Assembly: GCA_933228895.1 (NCBI GenBank)
Contig: OW121849.1
Location: 36,612,354 to 36,676,353 of the forward strand
From: Platycnemis pennipes
Taxonomy: Eukaryota; Arthropoda; Insecta; Odonata; Platycnemididae
Direction of reading: 5' to 3'
Length of the DNA: 64,000 bases
Of the stretch, positions 1 to 10,714 are shown in pieces. The notes under the pieces are model-generated. The model had not been told where the DNA came from and did not search any database. It saw only the letters and a list, made by a program, of their open reading frames with translations. How positions within the stretch are numbered: the first letter of the stretch is position 1; each line of letters starts with the position of its first letter. Made by a program: the position numbers and the translations under genes.

Positions 1-1408
1 GTTAAAACTTTGATGTAACCTTTTAGGTTAATTTCATGACGTGTTCCAATGACTTCAGAAATATTTAAAGAACAACCGCATATTACGCTCGTTTTCTTCA
101 CACAAACAAGACTAAAGAAATGGACGCCCATGCGAATTGGTGTATTCCGAGCGAGATCATATTAGCCTGATAAGTAGGTGTAGCGTATGTAGCTGTAACG
201 CACCTGAAAACAGCTTTTGATTCATATTTACCGTACATTTGTATGATGTGCACCTTAATGGCTGCAAACAAATGCCTAACTCATTGATAAAAATTATATT
301 CCTTCGTAGTTACCACTTTTTTTGCACGAGGCTGGTGCATACGTAACACATTTTTTATAACCTAATAATACCTATATATCTATCGTTTTCCTTCAGGTAG
401 AGCATAATTGGTGATATTTGTCTCCTGCCACACACCCTCGTAGATGGCTCGCAGGGTCCACACACAGGATACCGGAATTTTTCTTTCTTTTCGTCATATA
501 CGCTTATTCATTATGAATGTGACGTATGTTTCCTTGACATCGAAATACTGCAGCATCTGTTAGCGTGATTCTCTTCGCGGAAAACCAAGCGGGACGCGGA
601 ATGGAAGGGGAACTACAAATGTATGGGTTTCACAGAGAATTTACATACACGAGAGCAGGCGAGAAAAAGATAAGTGGGCGGCGAAAAAGATAGAGCGACG
701 CTAGGAAAAGCGCTTCCGTAGCGATCAATCTTTTCTTTCGGGTCCACGAAGTGCCTTTCTGATATCCCCTTCCGTGAATCCAATATTTCGGCTTCCTGCG
801 CTTGGAGCGATTTGCCCTGAGGGGAACCGAGAGCTAAGAAAAGGAAGACAAAAGGAATTCGTTGAAGGTGCAAGCATAAACTCACATTGAAAACAAACAT
901 TTCAGATGTTGGCAGACAAATTTTGAATGCACATCGCAAAACTGGGGCATGACTCGGTACTTCATCTTCAAGAAGCATTGAATAGTATAGGCTAAGACAA
1001 TGCACAAGATGGTTGCCATATTAGTTTACTTTCAAGAGTCTGCGAGCATGCGAATTTCATAATATGGTAAATCACTTCAAAATTAAGGAGAATACATTTT
1101 CTTTTTACGAGCTGAAGTAATGCCCATGCCCACTCACTTTTCCTTCCGACTTATTTCGGAATGCTGAGCGTTTAGAATAACTCACGTCTTATAGAAAATA
1201 TTTTCCTGAGAGAAAAATCATTCACCTTCACCTAACCCTTCTGCCATTGTGCAATTTCAGCGGGTGACACCGTTTAAGTTTTTGCGGCGAGTTCGCGATC
1301 CTTCAATTAAATTGACAAATTACCAGGCATATTATAGCAGCGTAGTAATAATTATGACCTATGAGTTAACATGCAATATTCATGCTCTGTACTTCCAAAC
1401 ATCCACAG
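1..1408. other. Non-coding sequence upstream of the first visible KChIP exon
   Basis: I see no supported gene here. The stretch ends in an acceptor (cacag, 1404-1408) in front of the first visible exon, so it is most simply intron of the KChIP gene, whose 5' exons lie outside the window. The open frame at 613-1005 on the minus strand has no recognisable motif and looks like chance. Confidence 0.5.
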
Positions 1409-1609
1409 ATGAGCTGGACCCAGAGGAGTTGGATATGCTGCAGCCGGCTAGGTGTCGTCCGGAGAGACTGGAGGCCATTAGGAGAGCGACGCGCTTCTCC
1501 AGAAAAGAGATTCAATTCGTCTACCGCGCATTCAAACAAGAATGTCCAACCGGAATGGTCAACGAGGATACGTTCAAGGCCATTTACGCCAAGTTTTTCC
1601 CTCAAGGAG
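1409..1609 (+). CDS. KCNIP: KChIP-like calcium-binding protein, exon encoding N-terminal core and EF1
   Basis: Kv channel-interacting proteins are cytosolic EF-hand proteins that bind the N terminus of Kv4 (Shal) potassium channels and tune their trafficking and gating. This exon encodes the conserved start of the core: a PERLEAI segment, then FSRKEIQFVYRAFKQECPTG and NEDTFKAIYAKFFPQG, the degenerate first EF-hand. This is the pattern of animal KChIPs. The acceptor is cacag at 1408 and the donor is GTAAGT at 1610. The exon ends one base into a codon, and the next exon at 4095 completes it. The exon begins at the second base of a codon, so at least one upstream exon with the start codon is missing. 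Family assignment is strong; a closer relative such as frequenin is less likely because of the FKQECPTG pattern. Confidence 0.9.
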
Positions 1610-4094
1610 GTAAGTTCTGATGGAGAAAAGGCTCAAACGATAATCCTGTGATAGGTAGTTCTCTCCAAATCGTTTGGCTAGTTTCACTTTGACCCTAGGT
1701 GGCATCTCGACCAGTCCTTAATCTGCTCAATTAATTGAAGTAAGTTGGAGAAATAATTAAATTATACCTACTACTTGTCTTTACGTTTGTACTCATCCGG
1801 GGTACTCAACATTTCAATAGTGAAACGAAATCTATTATATCGAGTGCCATTCATCGTAGGTGAAGATTTTCATATTGTCCATGAGCTGGAATCGAGTTTG
1901 GTCCGGTGAATAGAGTATTCACCTCCTATTCCGAGACTATGGGTTCGATCTCCAACAGTGGCAAATTTTTCATTGGTATATCGGTCCCTGATTGAGCATT
2001 GCATGGAGGGAAGTTTAAATTCAATTCTCAGTCCGTCAGATGGGACGCTAAACGGTGAACACCTAGGAACCTTTAGTAAAGAACAGGCTAATGTCGACCG
2101 TTCTCAATTCCCTATTAAGTCATACCTCTTCCCAAAACTATACTTACATTAGTGGTGAAAATTACCTCCACTGTCCTTCCCTTAGCAACACAAAAGTAAT
2201 ATTATACGTAAGTATACCAAGAATTCCTAAATCTTTTTTACAAATAATTTGAAATATTGTGGAGAAGAAACATGAGGAATTTATATTTCAATTCGTTTCT
2301 TGCAATAATTTGATTTTCTTTGTTTCACTTAAATACAATTTACCGAGAATTTATGATTAGTACCTATAGATATTATTATACTTGTAAAAGTGTAAAAATC
2401 ATTTTTGCAATGCAATGCTGTTAACATCCTGTTTTTTACTGTATATTTTTCACTTTCTACAATCCGCGCAATATGGAATTACTACATGTAAATGTAAGCT
2501 AAAAATGAATTATTTGTAAATAACCTTTTACAGTAACGTATTTTTGTATAATGGCAATCCCCGTGAATAAATATTATCAATATCATGTAATCTACCTAAA
2601 ATTCACCATTTGAGGTTCCGAAAGAAATTGTTGTTCCATTCGACTGTGATTTCTGTCGTAGCTCGGCAAACTATTTATATAAAGAAAATATGCTACGCGA
2701 AGAAGAATGAACTGTTATTGATGTCCCACGCGAAGATAAGTTAATGGCTCATACATCCTCTTGTGGTCTTTTCCCGTGATGTCGGAAAACTAATGTATAA
2801 TTAAATAGGAGCTAAAGGCACTCCCATAACATTTACTTTCAAAGAAAGACGAGTCAACTGCTCTTAATGCACAGCATCGTCTCATCCATCAAGGAAATTT
2901 TTTTCCCGAAGCTCCACACCCCTATCAAATTTTTTTCACTGCCAGAGAAACTTCTACAAACTAGCTATTTCCATTAAAACGGTTTAAATCCTTACTTATT
3001 AAGGAAGGTAGGAAGGAAGTTTCCAAGGCCACTTGAAAAGCTTATTAAGGCATTAAAAATTACTCAGCAAAAATGCCCTAAATTCCTGTCTCCATGCAGG
3101 CGAAGAGGGAGGGATGGCGAGATAAGGGATCAAATCGCAGTATTTGTCTTCATTTTTGGATCTGCGAGAACGGAAAGGTCTGGAATTTTTTATGCAAACT
3201 TCGAAATTGTGAGATACATTCCTTGAATACTCGTTTTAATTATATTTTTATATTGTAACAAAACTGGTCTCCAGATTTAAGAGCTTCAATGAAAAAGCAC
3301 CTTTGAGAGAAAATATGTATTGAATATACCTCATGTCAATGACAATAACACTTGGCGCGAAGGATGTATCAAGTTAAACGCAAGTAGCGAAAGTTCCAAA
3401 GCACAGAGCTATTTTTCAGGTAAAAATCCAGTTTTTTTAAATGAAGTGTGAGAGGCTGCAAAAAGTTAAGTCAGAGACACGAACGGAGATAATTGTAATT
3501 CTCTCCATAAGGTGAATTGCGACGAAAATCAACGTGAAAACCGTGATTCATACGTTTAATAATTGGTGAAAGCGAAATAGTTCCATCAAGCCTTCCATAC
3601 GAAAAGTATCCTGTCTACTCTACTGCCCTCCGTGCTCAGCAATAAGTGAGGCAGAGCCATGGAGGAATTAGCATAGATTTAGACTCAAGGGACTGTGGCA
3701 AAGAAAGCATCCAGTGGCATCAACCTTAATGATTTTTCCTGTAGAGGGAGATAATGTAGTGTTTAAAAAGCATGCTGAGAATAAAATGTCCTGGGTGTAA
3801 AAAACTGACAAGTAAATGAAAGCAATAGCTTTTAAATTTCTTTCCTTTCCCAGGAAACATACACCTAGCTAGTCCATCTTGCTAATAATTTGAAAAATCT
3901 CTTCCATTTTTAAAGGAGTCAGATAAAAGCACTCATAATATTTTATATTTTGAACTCTATCTAATTTCCTGATGGAAAAAATGTGAAGCAGAGAATATTG
4001 TGCCGTTGCTCCTGAATATATTGTTAATGTTTTTTGCTAATGCTGTGTCAAAAAATTCTGCAAAATATTTATAGTACTTTTACATCTTTCACAG
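1610..4094 (+). other. KChIP intron (2.5 kb)
   Basis: The intron is bounded by GTAAGT at 1610 and a pyrimidine-rich acceptor ending ttcacag at 4094. Its only recognisable content is a degenerate tRNA-derived SINE at about 1893-2165. The rest is AT-rich, with no supported gene. Confidence 0.8.
1893..2165 (+). repeat. Degenerate tRNA-derived SINE
   Basis: This is an old copy of the SINE at 25472-25807 and 40377-40713. It retains the tRNA-like head (a B-box resembling GGTTCGATCTCC near 1944), then a diverged run matching the same body: 'cagtggcaaatttttca', a GGTCCC block, GTCCGTCAGATGGGACG (cf. GTCCGTTGGATGGGACG in the 25 kb copy), a CACCTAGGAACCTTT block and the pyrimidine-rich tail. It lies in the first visible intron, in the same orientation as the gene. 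Confidence 0.75.
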
Positions 4095-4233
4095 ACTCCA
4101 GCCAATATGCTCATTATGTGTTCAACACCCTGGACCGAAATAAGACTGGCACTATCACATTCACCGACATAATGCTTAGTTTATCCGTCTTGCTGAAGGG
4201 TTCCCTGCATGAAAGAATCCGATGGGCCTTCAG
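4095..4233 (+). CDS. KCNIP: KChIP-like protein, exon encoding EF-hand 2
   Basis: The exon encodes SSQYAHYVFNTLDRNKTG followed by TITFTDIMLSLSVLLKGSLHERIRWAF, the second EF-hand and linker. The KChIP counterpart has the same YAHYLFN and LLRGTVHEKLRW blocks. The loop D-x-N-x-T-x-T-x-T-x-x-D lacks the usual glutamate at position 12 and has Asp there, so calcium affinity may be weaker; that is an inference. Acceptor ttcacag ends at 4094 and the donor is GTGAGC at 4234. It continues the 1-base phase from 1609 and leaves two bases for the next exon. Confidence 0.92.
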
Positions 4234-4617
4234 GTGAGCTCATTTTCAGATAATTATCTTTCTGATTCCTAACTTTAAACACATTAGTATTGATTATTTC
4301 AAATGTTCACGTGCACCTCAGGAGGAAATGGATTCCCATGAGAACTCTTATAAAATCTGTCCTGTTAGCACATAATTCCATTTGGTGAAAACCATTATCT
4401 TCTGCTCTATATTTGTTAAGCATTGAAATTTTTTTGTGAACGTTTAATCAAACTTAATTCATCTTACCATATGACCTACCAAATCTTAAGAGTGGCCATT
4501 GCCACTGTAGATTTAGAGTCGGCCTGCAATAAAAAAGTAATTGATTTGTTAAGTAGAAAACTAGTGATACATTAGAATCACACATTTTTAATGGTGAGCT
4601 CTGACACTGCATTACAG

Positions 4618-4795
4618 CCTTTATGACGTAAATGATGATGGTTATGTCACGCGGGAAGAACTGTCTGAGGTGATTACGGCTATCTATGATCTCATTGGTG
4701 ACCACCAATGTCATCATCACAGAGGAAGCAATGCCTTGGAGGGTGAAGCCTCAGTACCTGAAACCCCAAATGACCATGTAGACAGAATGTTCAAG
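4618..4795 (+). CDS. KCNIP: KChIP-like protein, exon encoding EF-hand 3
   Basis: The exon encodes LYDVNDDGYVTREELSEVI, a canonical calcium-binding loop (D-N-D-G-Y-E pattern), then an exit helix (TAIYDLIGD). A linker follows that is unusually rich in histidine (HHQCHHHRG), then an acidic stretch and DHVDRMFK. Vertebrate KChIPs have a shorter, non-His linker at this point. Acceptor attacag ends at 4617 and the donor GTAGGT is at 4796. The exon closes in phase 0, matching the next coding exon 19.1 kb downstream. Confidence 0.92.
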
Positions 4796-5049
4796 GTAGG
4801 TTTAATAATGCTAGAACTGTGCTAACTGAAATAAGGAACTAAGATACGAGATGTGGTAATTAATAACCCGACTAGTGCTGCTACTAGCAAACAGTAAGCA
4901 CGCCCGTATGGTTAACTTAATGTGATAAAAACCAAGTGTTCGTCCGTTAATAAAATGTGGGATTAAATGGATGGGTACTGGCTTTCATATCAATGTGTGG
5001 TTATGCTGCTTCCCAAAGAACTGTCTTCATGACATGATTTAAGCGATCA

Positions 5050-6571
5050 CTAGTGACCGGAAAAAATCGCATGTTGCGATAAACGCGAATTTTCCGCGAA
5101 AATTTGGGATAAAAGCGAAATATCTGCGAATTTAGTAAATGTGCGAAAAAGTGCTAAATGAGGTTATGAACACAAAAAAACTAGTAGGAAATAGCAATAT
5201 CTTTATCTTAATCTATACATGTTTTCTTTATGAAATATCCCATTTTTATCCATTAAAACTATGATTATTATCATATGAGCATCAAATTAGCATATTTTGA
5301 ACAGCATTGTTGCGCATTTTGTTTCACCTTTGTCAGTACACAAAAGTTTTATTACAGGCTACTACAAAACAAAACTTATTGAAACTTGTTTTATACTGTG
5401 AAAACAGAATTGAATAAATAAAATTATTTTGTTGAGAAGTGTTTGAAGTTGGATAACTGCTCAAGCTGGTCGGCCAGTGACGCAGCTCAATATTATCATG
5501 TTGTTTATGTTATCTTAATCACTCCGGAATATAAATTTTGTTTTACTGGGAAATGGATGCAAATTACAATATTTCAGATGGCTAGAGGATTTTCGGGTTT
5601 CTTCCGCGTTGATTCATCTATCTGGACGATATTTTCGTCGGCATTCCAGACGCCATCTTCAGGTTCGAAGATCAGGTCCCATCAAATTACCGTTGTCTTC
5701 TTTCTACTCAGGGAGTGTGTAAGATTAAGATTGTATTAATATAGTATCCTTGTTCTATATATTTACTATATCTTCGTGCTATATATTTCCTATATCCAAT
5801 TTCCTATACTTCGGAACTGAAGATGCCGTGTGGAATGTCGACGAAACTCATCCAGTGTGATGAACCAACGCGGCAAAAAAATGGGAAACCCTCGAGACTT
5901 CTAATAACCGAGGAAGCCTTCCTAGCAACTAGAATACTTTCAATTTAGGCGTACATAAAATTTGTGGATTCTCATGATGCAACTCGCACTGATGTGGGGC
6001 AACATCGGATTACCCTTTCTACGATAGATACAATGATGAAAAATCGCGATGTGATTCAGAAACATGCTAGACATACACCTACTAATAATGTGGACAGTGA
6101 GAGATTTTTTCGCAATACACGACAGTTATGAATGACAGTGCAGGCATCTGCCGAAAAAAGAAAATGTCAAGAAATCTTGGTATTAAGGAATGCCAACTTG
6201 ACAAGTGGTTTTTAAGTTCTAGATCGTCAAATACCGCCGTGAATGGCTTCGTCATAAGAGAAAAGACAATTTATAAGTTTGGGAATTATGGACTTGCCAT
6301 GTCCAATATTTAAAATCCAACCAAAACCCAACCAACTATATGTTTGGTTGGGTTCGTTAAAACATTGGTAGAAATATATTGTAAAAATATGAATCAGGAC
6401 AGCTCTATACTTTAAGAAATAATTAATAATATTGCTCTAATTCAGTTTAGCAGTGTTTATTATTTATATATTTACTCTATATTGTTAGTGTAAGCATGCA
6501 AAACTGAAAATTGTCCTTCTCCAACTATTTGCATTTTCCAGCAATTTACACTTTTTTCTAGCGGTCCCTAG
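5050..6571 (+). mobile_element. Putative degenerate hAT-like element
   Basis: The left edge CTAGTGACCGGAAAAAATCG and the reverse complement of the right edge (CTAGGGACCGC...) share a short terminal match. Inside, at about 6040-6110 on the + strand, a frame reads TPTNNVDSERFF, which also occurs at about 9270-9305 with small changes. That motif resembles the C-terminal dimerisation segment of hAT-type, CGGBP1-like transposases. No target-site duplication is clear and the rest of the coding is lost. The call is tentative. Confidence 0.4.
5585..5905. repeat. Imperfect inverted repeat carrying CTGAAGA...GAAAC motifs
   Basis: About 85 bp at 5585-5672 reads, in reverse complement, like 5813-5905: both contain a CTGAAGATG...GGAATG...CGACGAAA run followed by a GGGTTTCC/GGGAAACCC block. 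The two arms flank about 140 bp of AT-rich DNA. The CTGAAGA...GAAAC spacing is reminiscent of the hammerhead-ribozyme core in Penelope-like elements, but I cannot confirm base pairing by eye. Confidence 0.5.
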
Positions 6572-7529
6572 AAAAATGTATATAATTGGTTTTACTGTAT
6601 ACGTATTTAGGAGTTTCGCTTGGGGAAGATGGGACGCAATCCTATTACTTTTTTAATAAGCTCAAATATACAGTGGTAATGGACTTTATACTTTCGATAT
6701 TGCGATGCTTATTTGTAAGCATCGCAATGTACGGGTTGCGTGGGAGAAAAAAAACATCATTGTGAATCATATTGTCAGTGAAGAGCACATAATGGCTCTC
6801 AGGGCACAAATTCAGTTTTTCACAGAAAATGCCAAGACAACTGTTGATTTGTCAAAATTGCTGGAGGGTTCATGCTACCCCATGGAACATATCCTATACC
6901 CAAAGCTGAAATCAATTGTATTGAGCTTCAGGCCATTCTTAAATGGCATTTTGAAAAGAAGACCACAGCAGCTCTGAAAGATTTTTATGAAGTTGAGAGT
7001 GCACCGATGAAAGATAAATTCAGATGTGTATACACACACGGTATAGCATAGACGGTTGGGCCAACGTTGGGAAACGGTGCCACGGTTGGGGAACGGTTCG
7101 GTTACATTACGACCGTTGAGCCATCGTTGGGAAACGGTGCCATTCGCACGGTTATTAATGATCCGCTGGGCCAACGTTGGGAGATGGTGTAAGAGGACTG
7201 CCTGATTACAGCACAGCTAAGCTGGATATTATCTCACTGAGCACATTTTCAGCTACATGGCGTTTGTTATCCAAGAGTTTTAGCCAAGATGTAGTGAATC
7301 CACATGGAACAACTCTGAATAATGACCCTTTAAGAACTAATTTTGTCATGCACCTATTTGCACGTTTCTCTTCATATATCCTATATTACTGGATTTTACT
7401 TATCTATTGCATAGCTTTCCTTCCTCGTTGACCTAATATTCTACCATTTACTTGACCTCAGTTCCATTCAATGAACATACTGTGCTAATGTATATACATT
7501 ATGTGTTTATCACTATCATCATTAGTACC

Positions 7530-8506
7530 CACATAGCACCAAATATCTACTAGATATCAACAGCATATCTTCCTGAAGTTGCAACGTCTTAAATATCTTA
7601 TATGTTTACAAGATGTCTAGAAAATATCTTAGTCGTCTCCTAGATCTGAAAAATATATTTTTTATTCATCTCATATGGATTCAAATGTCACATTCATCTC
7701 ATGCCCATTCCAATGGATATCCATTCAAATGGATATCCATGAATGGATGATTTTTCGCAGTCCCTCGTAGACGGTATCGGGCTTAGAGAAAATGGGTGCG
7801 CTCGCCGGAAAAATCTAAGGTCAGGAGGATCGGTGAGAGTGAAAGTACGTCTGAAATGTGGTTTTAAACGCGATTTACGATCTTTAAGAGTGATTGAACA
7901 TTGGTCCACGGATCGGATGATTTCTCAGTCCCTCGTAGACGGTATCGGACTTAGAGAAAATACTGGTGCGCTCGCCGGGAAACAGGTTCTCAGCATTAAG
8001 GAGGATATTTTTCTCTCCTGGTGTTCAAAGAATATCAGATACGTATATTTATAATGGTCATGCGTACATATATTTAACCACCAAATGGTTATTAGGGAAA
8101 TGCTTTAACGGGGCAAATTATCCGTGTCAATCTTAGAGTAAAGTTAATAATCACAAACGACTTAATGCCAGCCAGCAGCTGTATATATATGGCCTCCCAA
8201 TCTCCTACCAATAATTGGAAAATGTGTCAGGCCGTATATCAAAGACTGACAGGATACACAGCAGTTAAGTGTATGTACATTGTAAAGTAGGCGTATCTGT
8301 AGTATGCGAGGTACAACTAGTCATCATTCAGTAAGTGAGAACCACGATCATTTCCCTTTTTATTTCAATTTCGTTCCGTTGGGGAACACTTGGGCCAATG
8401 GTTGGTGAACAGTTGGCAAAACGAACATGAATAACGGTTGGCCAACCGTTGAACCTAACCGTTCCCCAACGTTGACCCAACCGTCTGTGCTACATGGGTA
8501 CGCTCC
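7530..8506. mobile_element. Inner TA-flanked element with CCCATGTAGCAC-type termini
   Basis: The left end reads TA then CCCACATAGCAC; the right end reads GTGCTACATGGG then TA. The termini match each other and the outer element's right end, and the flanking TA fits a 2-bp target duplication. Subterminal DNA holds AGATATCT-type palindromes on the left and GTTGGG/CCCAAC units on the right. It sits between the two arms of the outer palindrome, so either it inserted there or the palindrome formed around it. Superfamily is unassigned. Confidence 0.55.
7743..7978 (+). repeat. Direct duplication, about 60 bp spaced about 170 bp
   Basis: The block at 7743-7802 (GTCCCTCGTAGACGGTATCG core, then CTTAGAGAAAAT and GTGCGCTCGCCGG) recurs at about 7915-7978 with a few substitutions. 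It lies inside the inner TA-flanked element. I recognise no coding capacity. Confidence 0.75.
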
Positions 8507-10036
8507 TTGAATGGAACTGAGGTCAGGTTAATAGTAGAATATTAGGTCAACGAGGGAGGAAAGCTATGTAACGGATGCGTAAAATCCAGTAATGTAGGAT
8601 GGATGAAGAGAAACGTGCAAATAGGTGCATGAAAAAATTAGTACTTAAAGGGTCATTATTCAGAGTTGTTTCATTAGGATTCACTGCATCTCGGCTAAAA
8701 CTCTTGGATAACAAACGCCATGTAGCTGAGAATGTGCTCAGTGAGATAATATCCAGCTTAGCTGTGCTGTAAATAGGCAGTCCTCTTACACCATCTCCCA
8801 ACGTTGGCCCAACGATTCATAAATAACCGTACGAATGGCACCGTTTCCCAACGTTAGCCCAACGGTCGTAAAGTAACCGAACCGTTCCCCAAACGTGGCA
8901 CCGTTTCCCAACGTTGGCCCAACCGTCTTGTGCTACATGGGTAGCTTTGAAATGTAAAGATAAACTTGCTGAATTAATGAAAAATTATCCAAATGGATAA
9001 GTTTTCATGAATATTAGGGAGGTCTTTTCAGTCAAAAGTATGATATCAAACCACCCTTCTGATGTCGCGGAGAAGACTTTGTACCCAAGCAGGTGAAAAT
9101 ACCTTACACGAGAAGAATTCTGCCGTGGCTACAGTGTACTGAAGAGCACGTTATGTGAGGAGGTAGAGAAACCTACTAACAGAGAAGCCAATTTAATTTC
9201 AATTGTTCTCTCAATGAAGGATGAACATCCGAAGTTCTCTACAGAAGCCATCCAAGCAGTGTATACACCTACTAATAACATGGACAGTGAGAGCTTTTTT
9301 TGCCCTATAAGACAGTTGTGAATGACAGAAGAGTTTAAAAGACGATGTTTTTGTAGCATGTCACTTGATTCGATGCCAAGCCCACATAAACTGTAAATAA
9401 ATAGACATTTAAACATTTCCCTTCTATTTACTTGCACAAGTTCCCCTTCCCGATAATTGGCTTGGTTTTTATGTAGGTACTTGAACCTGCAAACAATCTT
9501 CAATGTGATCAGTAGGTATTGGGATGAAGTCGCATTGAATTCTAAAATAATTCAGCCATAAACTATGGTTTAGATCTAGATAACGTATTATTGCGTACCA
9601 ATCCCCCATTTTAAGCACACAGTTAATATCAGAAATGCAAAGAAGAATTTAACTACTGCAAGTCCCTGATTCAACTGTAGCAACCAACGCCAACCCTCAT
9701 GGCCTCATGGGCAACACTTTCACAAACGAAATTAACAAATATCCAAATGACGATCGCGTAGCGTATGGTTAAAGGCTGTTACGGAGTTCAAAATTAGTGC
9801 CGACCTTGAACTCGCCCTAATTCTCATGGAAATGACTTGCAAGTACCTCGTTCAACAAGATACCGACGAAGAAAATATCTGGAGAAGAGAAGGGGACGGA
9901 AGGTATGAACATGTTTGAGTTACTAAAGTTTTGGGTTGAACTTCATTATAATTCAGTCACACGGAGTGGCAGAAAGGTTTTAGTTTGTTTTCTATCATTG
10001 TAATGACATAGGATTATAAACATTTTTGCATTACAG

Positions 10037-10177
10037 AGCGATTCATCTTCAACCAGCTACGAAAGTTCTGAATGTGATACAGTGGACATTGAAGATGATA
10101 ACCTTGCCCAGGATGATGGTAGGATGCGACGGTTTCCTCCAGACAACTTAAAACGACTAGATGACGTCTTCAATGAG
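10037..10177 (+). CDS. EnSpm-like transposase gene, acidic N-terminal exon
   Basis: This is a 141-nt open exon between acceptor ttacag (10036) and donor GTAATT (10178). It encodes a Ser/Asp/Glu-rich segment (SDSSSTSYESSECDTVDIED) followed by RRFPPDNLKRLDDVFNE. A second exon at about 10472-10583 (acceptor ttttcag, donor GTGAGG) continues in the same style but carries a frame break, and the main exon starts at 10715 (acceptor tttccag). Position and composition match the variable acidic leader of TNP2-type proteins. Confidence 0.6.
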
Positions 10178-10714
10178 GTAATTCCCCAACATACAATTTA
10201 GTTCAGTTTATACAACCGTTTGTACAAGAAATTGTACAAAACATTGTACCGTGTGAAGCGGCCTTTAGACTTTAATAATGGCTTTCAAATCTGGGGTTTT
10301 CCTAATTTTTTCCTCTAGCTGCACATGTACCCAAAATCTCCCTTTACTTAAAGAAATGTTTGGATCAATCCCTTCTACTGAATTAAATGCATTACAGTCA
10401 AATATATTTAAATTTATGTAGGCCATATGCTGTATAGGAATTAGGTTTGACTCAGTGAATTTTATTTTCAGCCTGATGCTCATTCAAATTGTGAGGTTCT
10501 GAGATCGCCCGAAGAAGACTTTTCTGGATTATAAGGACCATGCAAGTGGAAATTCTGATGAGGTGGAGTCTTTGGACCTTATGGTGAGGTTAACAAATTA
10601 ATCAAGCGTCATAACGTAGCAGTTGTTAATATTTCTCACTTGGGACCTGTGGTATTTAAACTAAATTGCGTAGTTGTCTCAAGGTTAGTAATAGGACCTT
10701 GTGGTTTTTTCCAG

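Larger units (their letters stand above)
7045..8941. mobile_element. TA-flanked palindromic DNA element, about 440-bp arms
   Basis: The segment 7045-7482 is repeated in reverse complement at about 8502-8941: on one strand after 7177 and on the other before 8801 the same 84-codon stretch can be read (GVRGLPxYSTAKLDIISLST). The outer 150 bp of each arm is made of diverged GTTGGGCCAACGTTGGGAAA-type units. The right terminus is GTGCTACATGGG followed by TA; the left one is degenerate. It has no transposase. The shared 84-codon stretch is non-coding repeat, not a gene. Confidence 0.7.
6700..9400 (+). pseudogene. hAT/CGGBP1-like transposase remnant, split by an inverted-repeat element
   Basis: Left coding remnant (about 6760-7010): segments such as ALRAQIQFFTENAKTTVDLS and a following YEVESAPMKDKF-like stretch. 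Right remnant (about 8945-9330): KCKDKLAELMKNYP, then frameshifted pieces ending in YTPTNNMDSESFF. The right end matches the fragment near 6040-6110. The two halves are separated by the palindromic insertion at about 7045-8941. Frames are broken several times. The family call rests on the YTPTNN-x-DSE-x-FF motif from memory of CGGBP1-like hAT transposases. Confidence 0.45.

Noticed and set aside
613..1005. 130-codon frame on the minus strand
   Set aside because: No motif, no splice or promoter context; composition like surrounding AT-rich intron.
7177..8801. Two near-identical 84-codon frames on opposite strands (7177-7431 and 8547-8801)
   Set aside because: They are the two arms of an inverted repeat; the similarity is in the DNA and there is no known domain.
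9129..9503. 124-codon frame on the minus strand
   Set aside because: It is antisense to the hAT-like remnant on the + strand, which has recognisable motifs.
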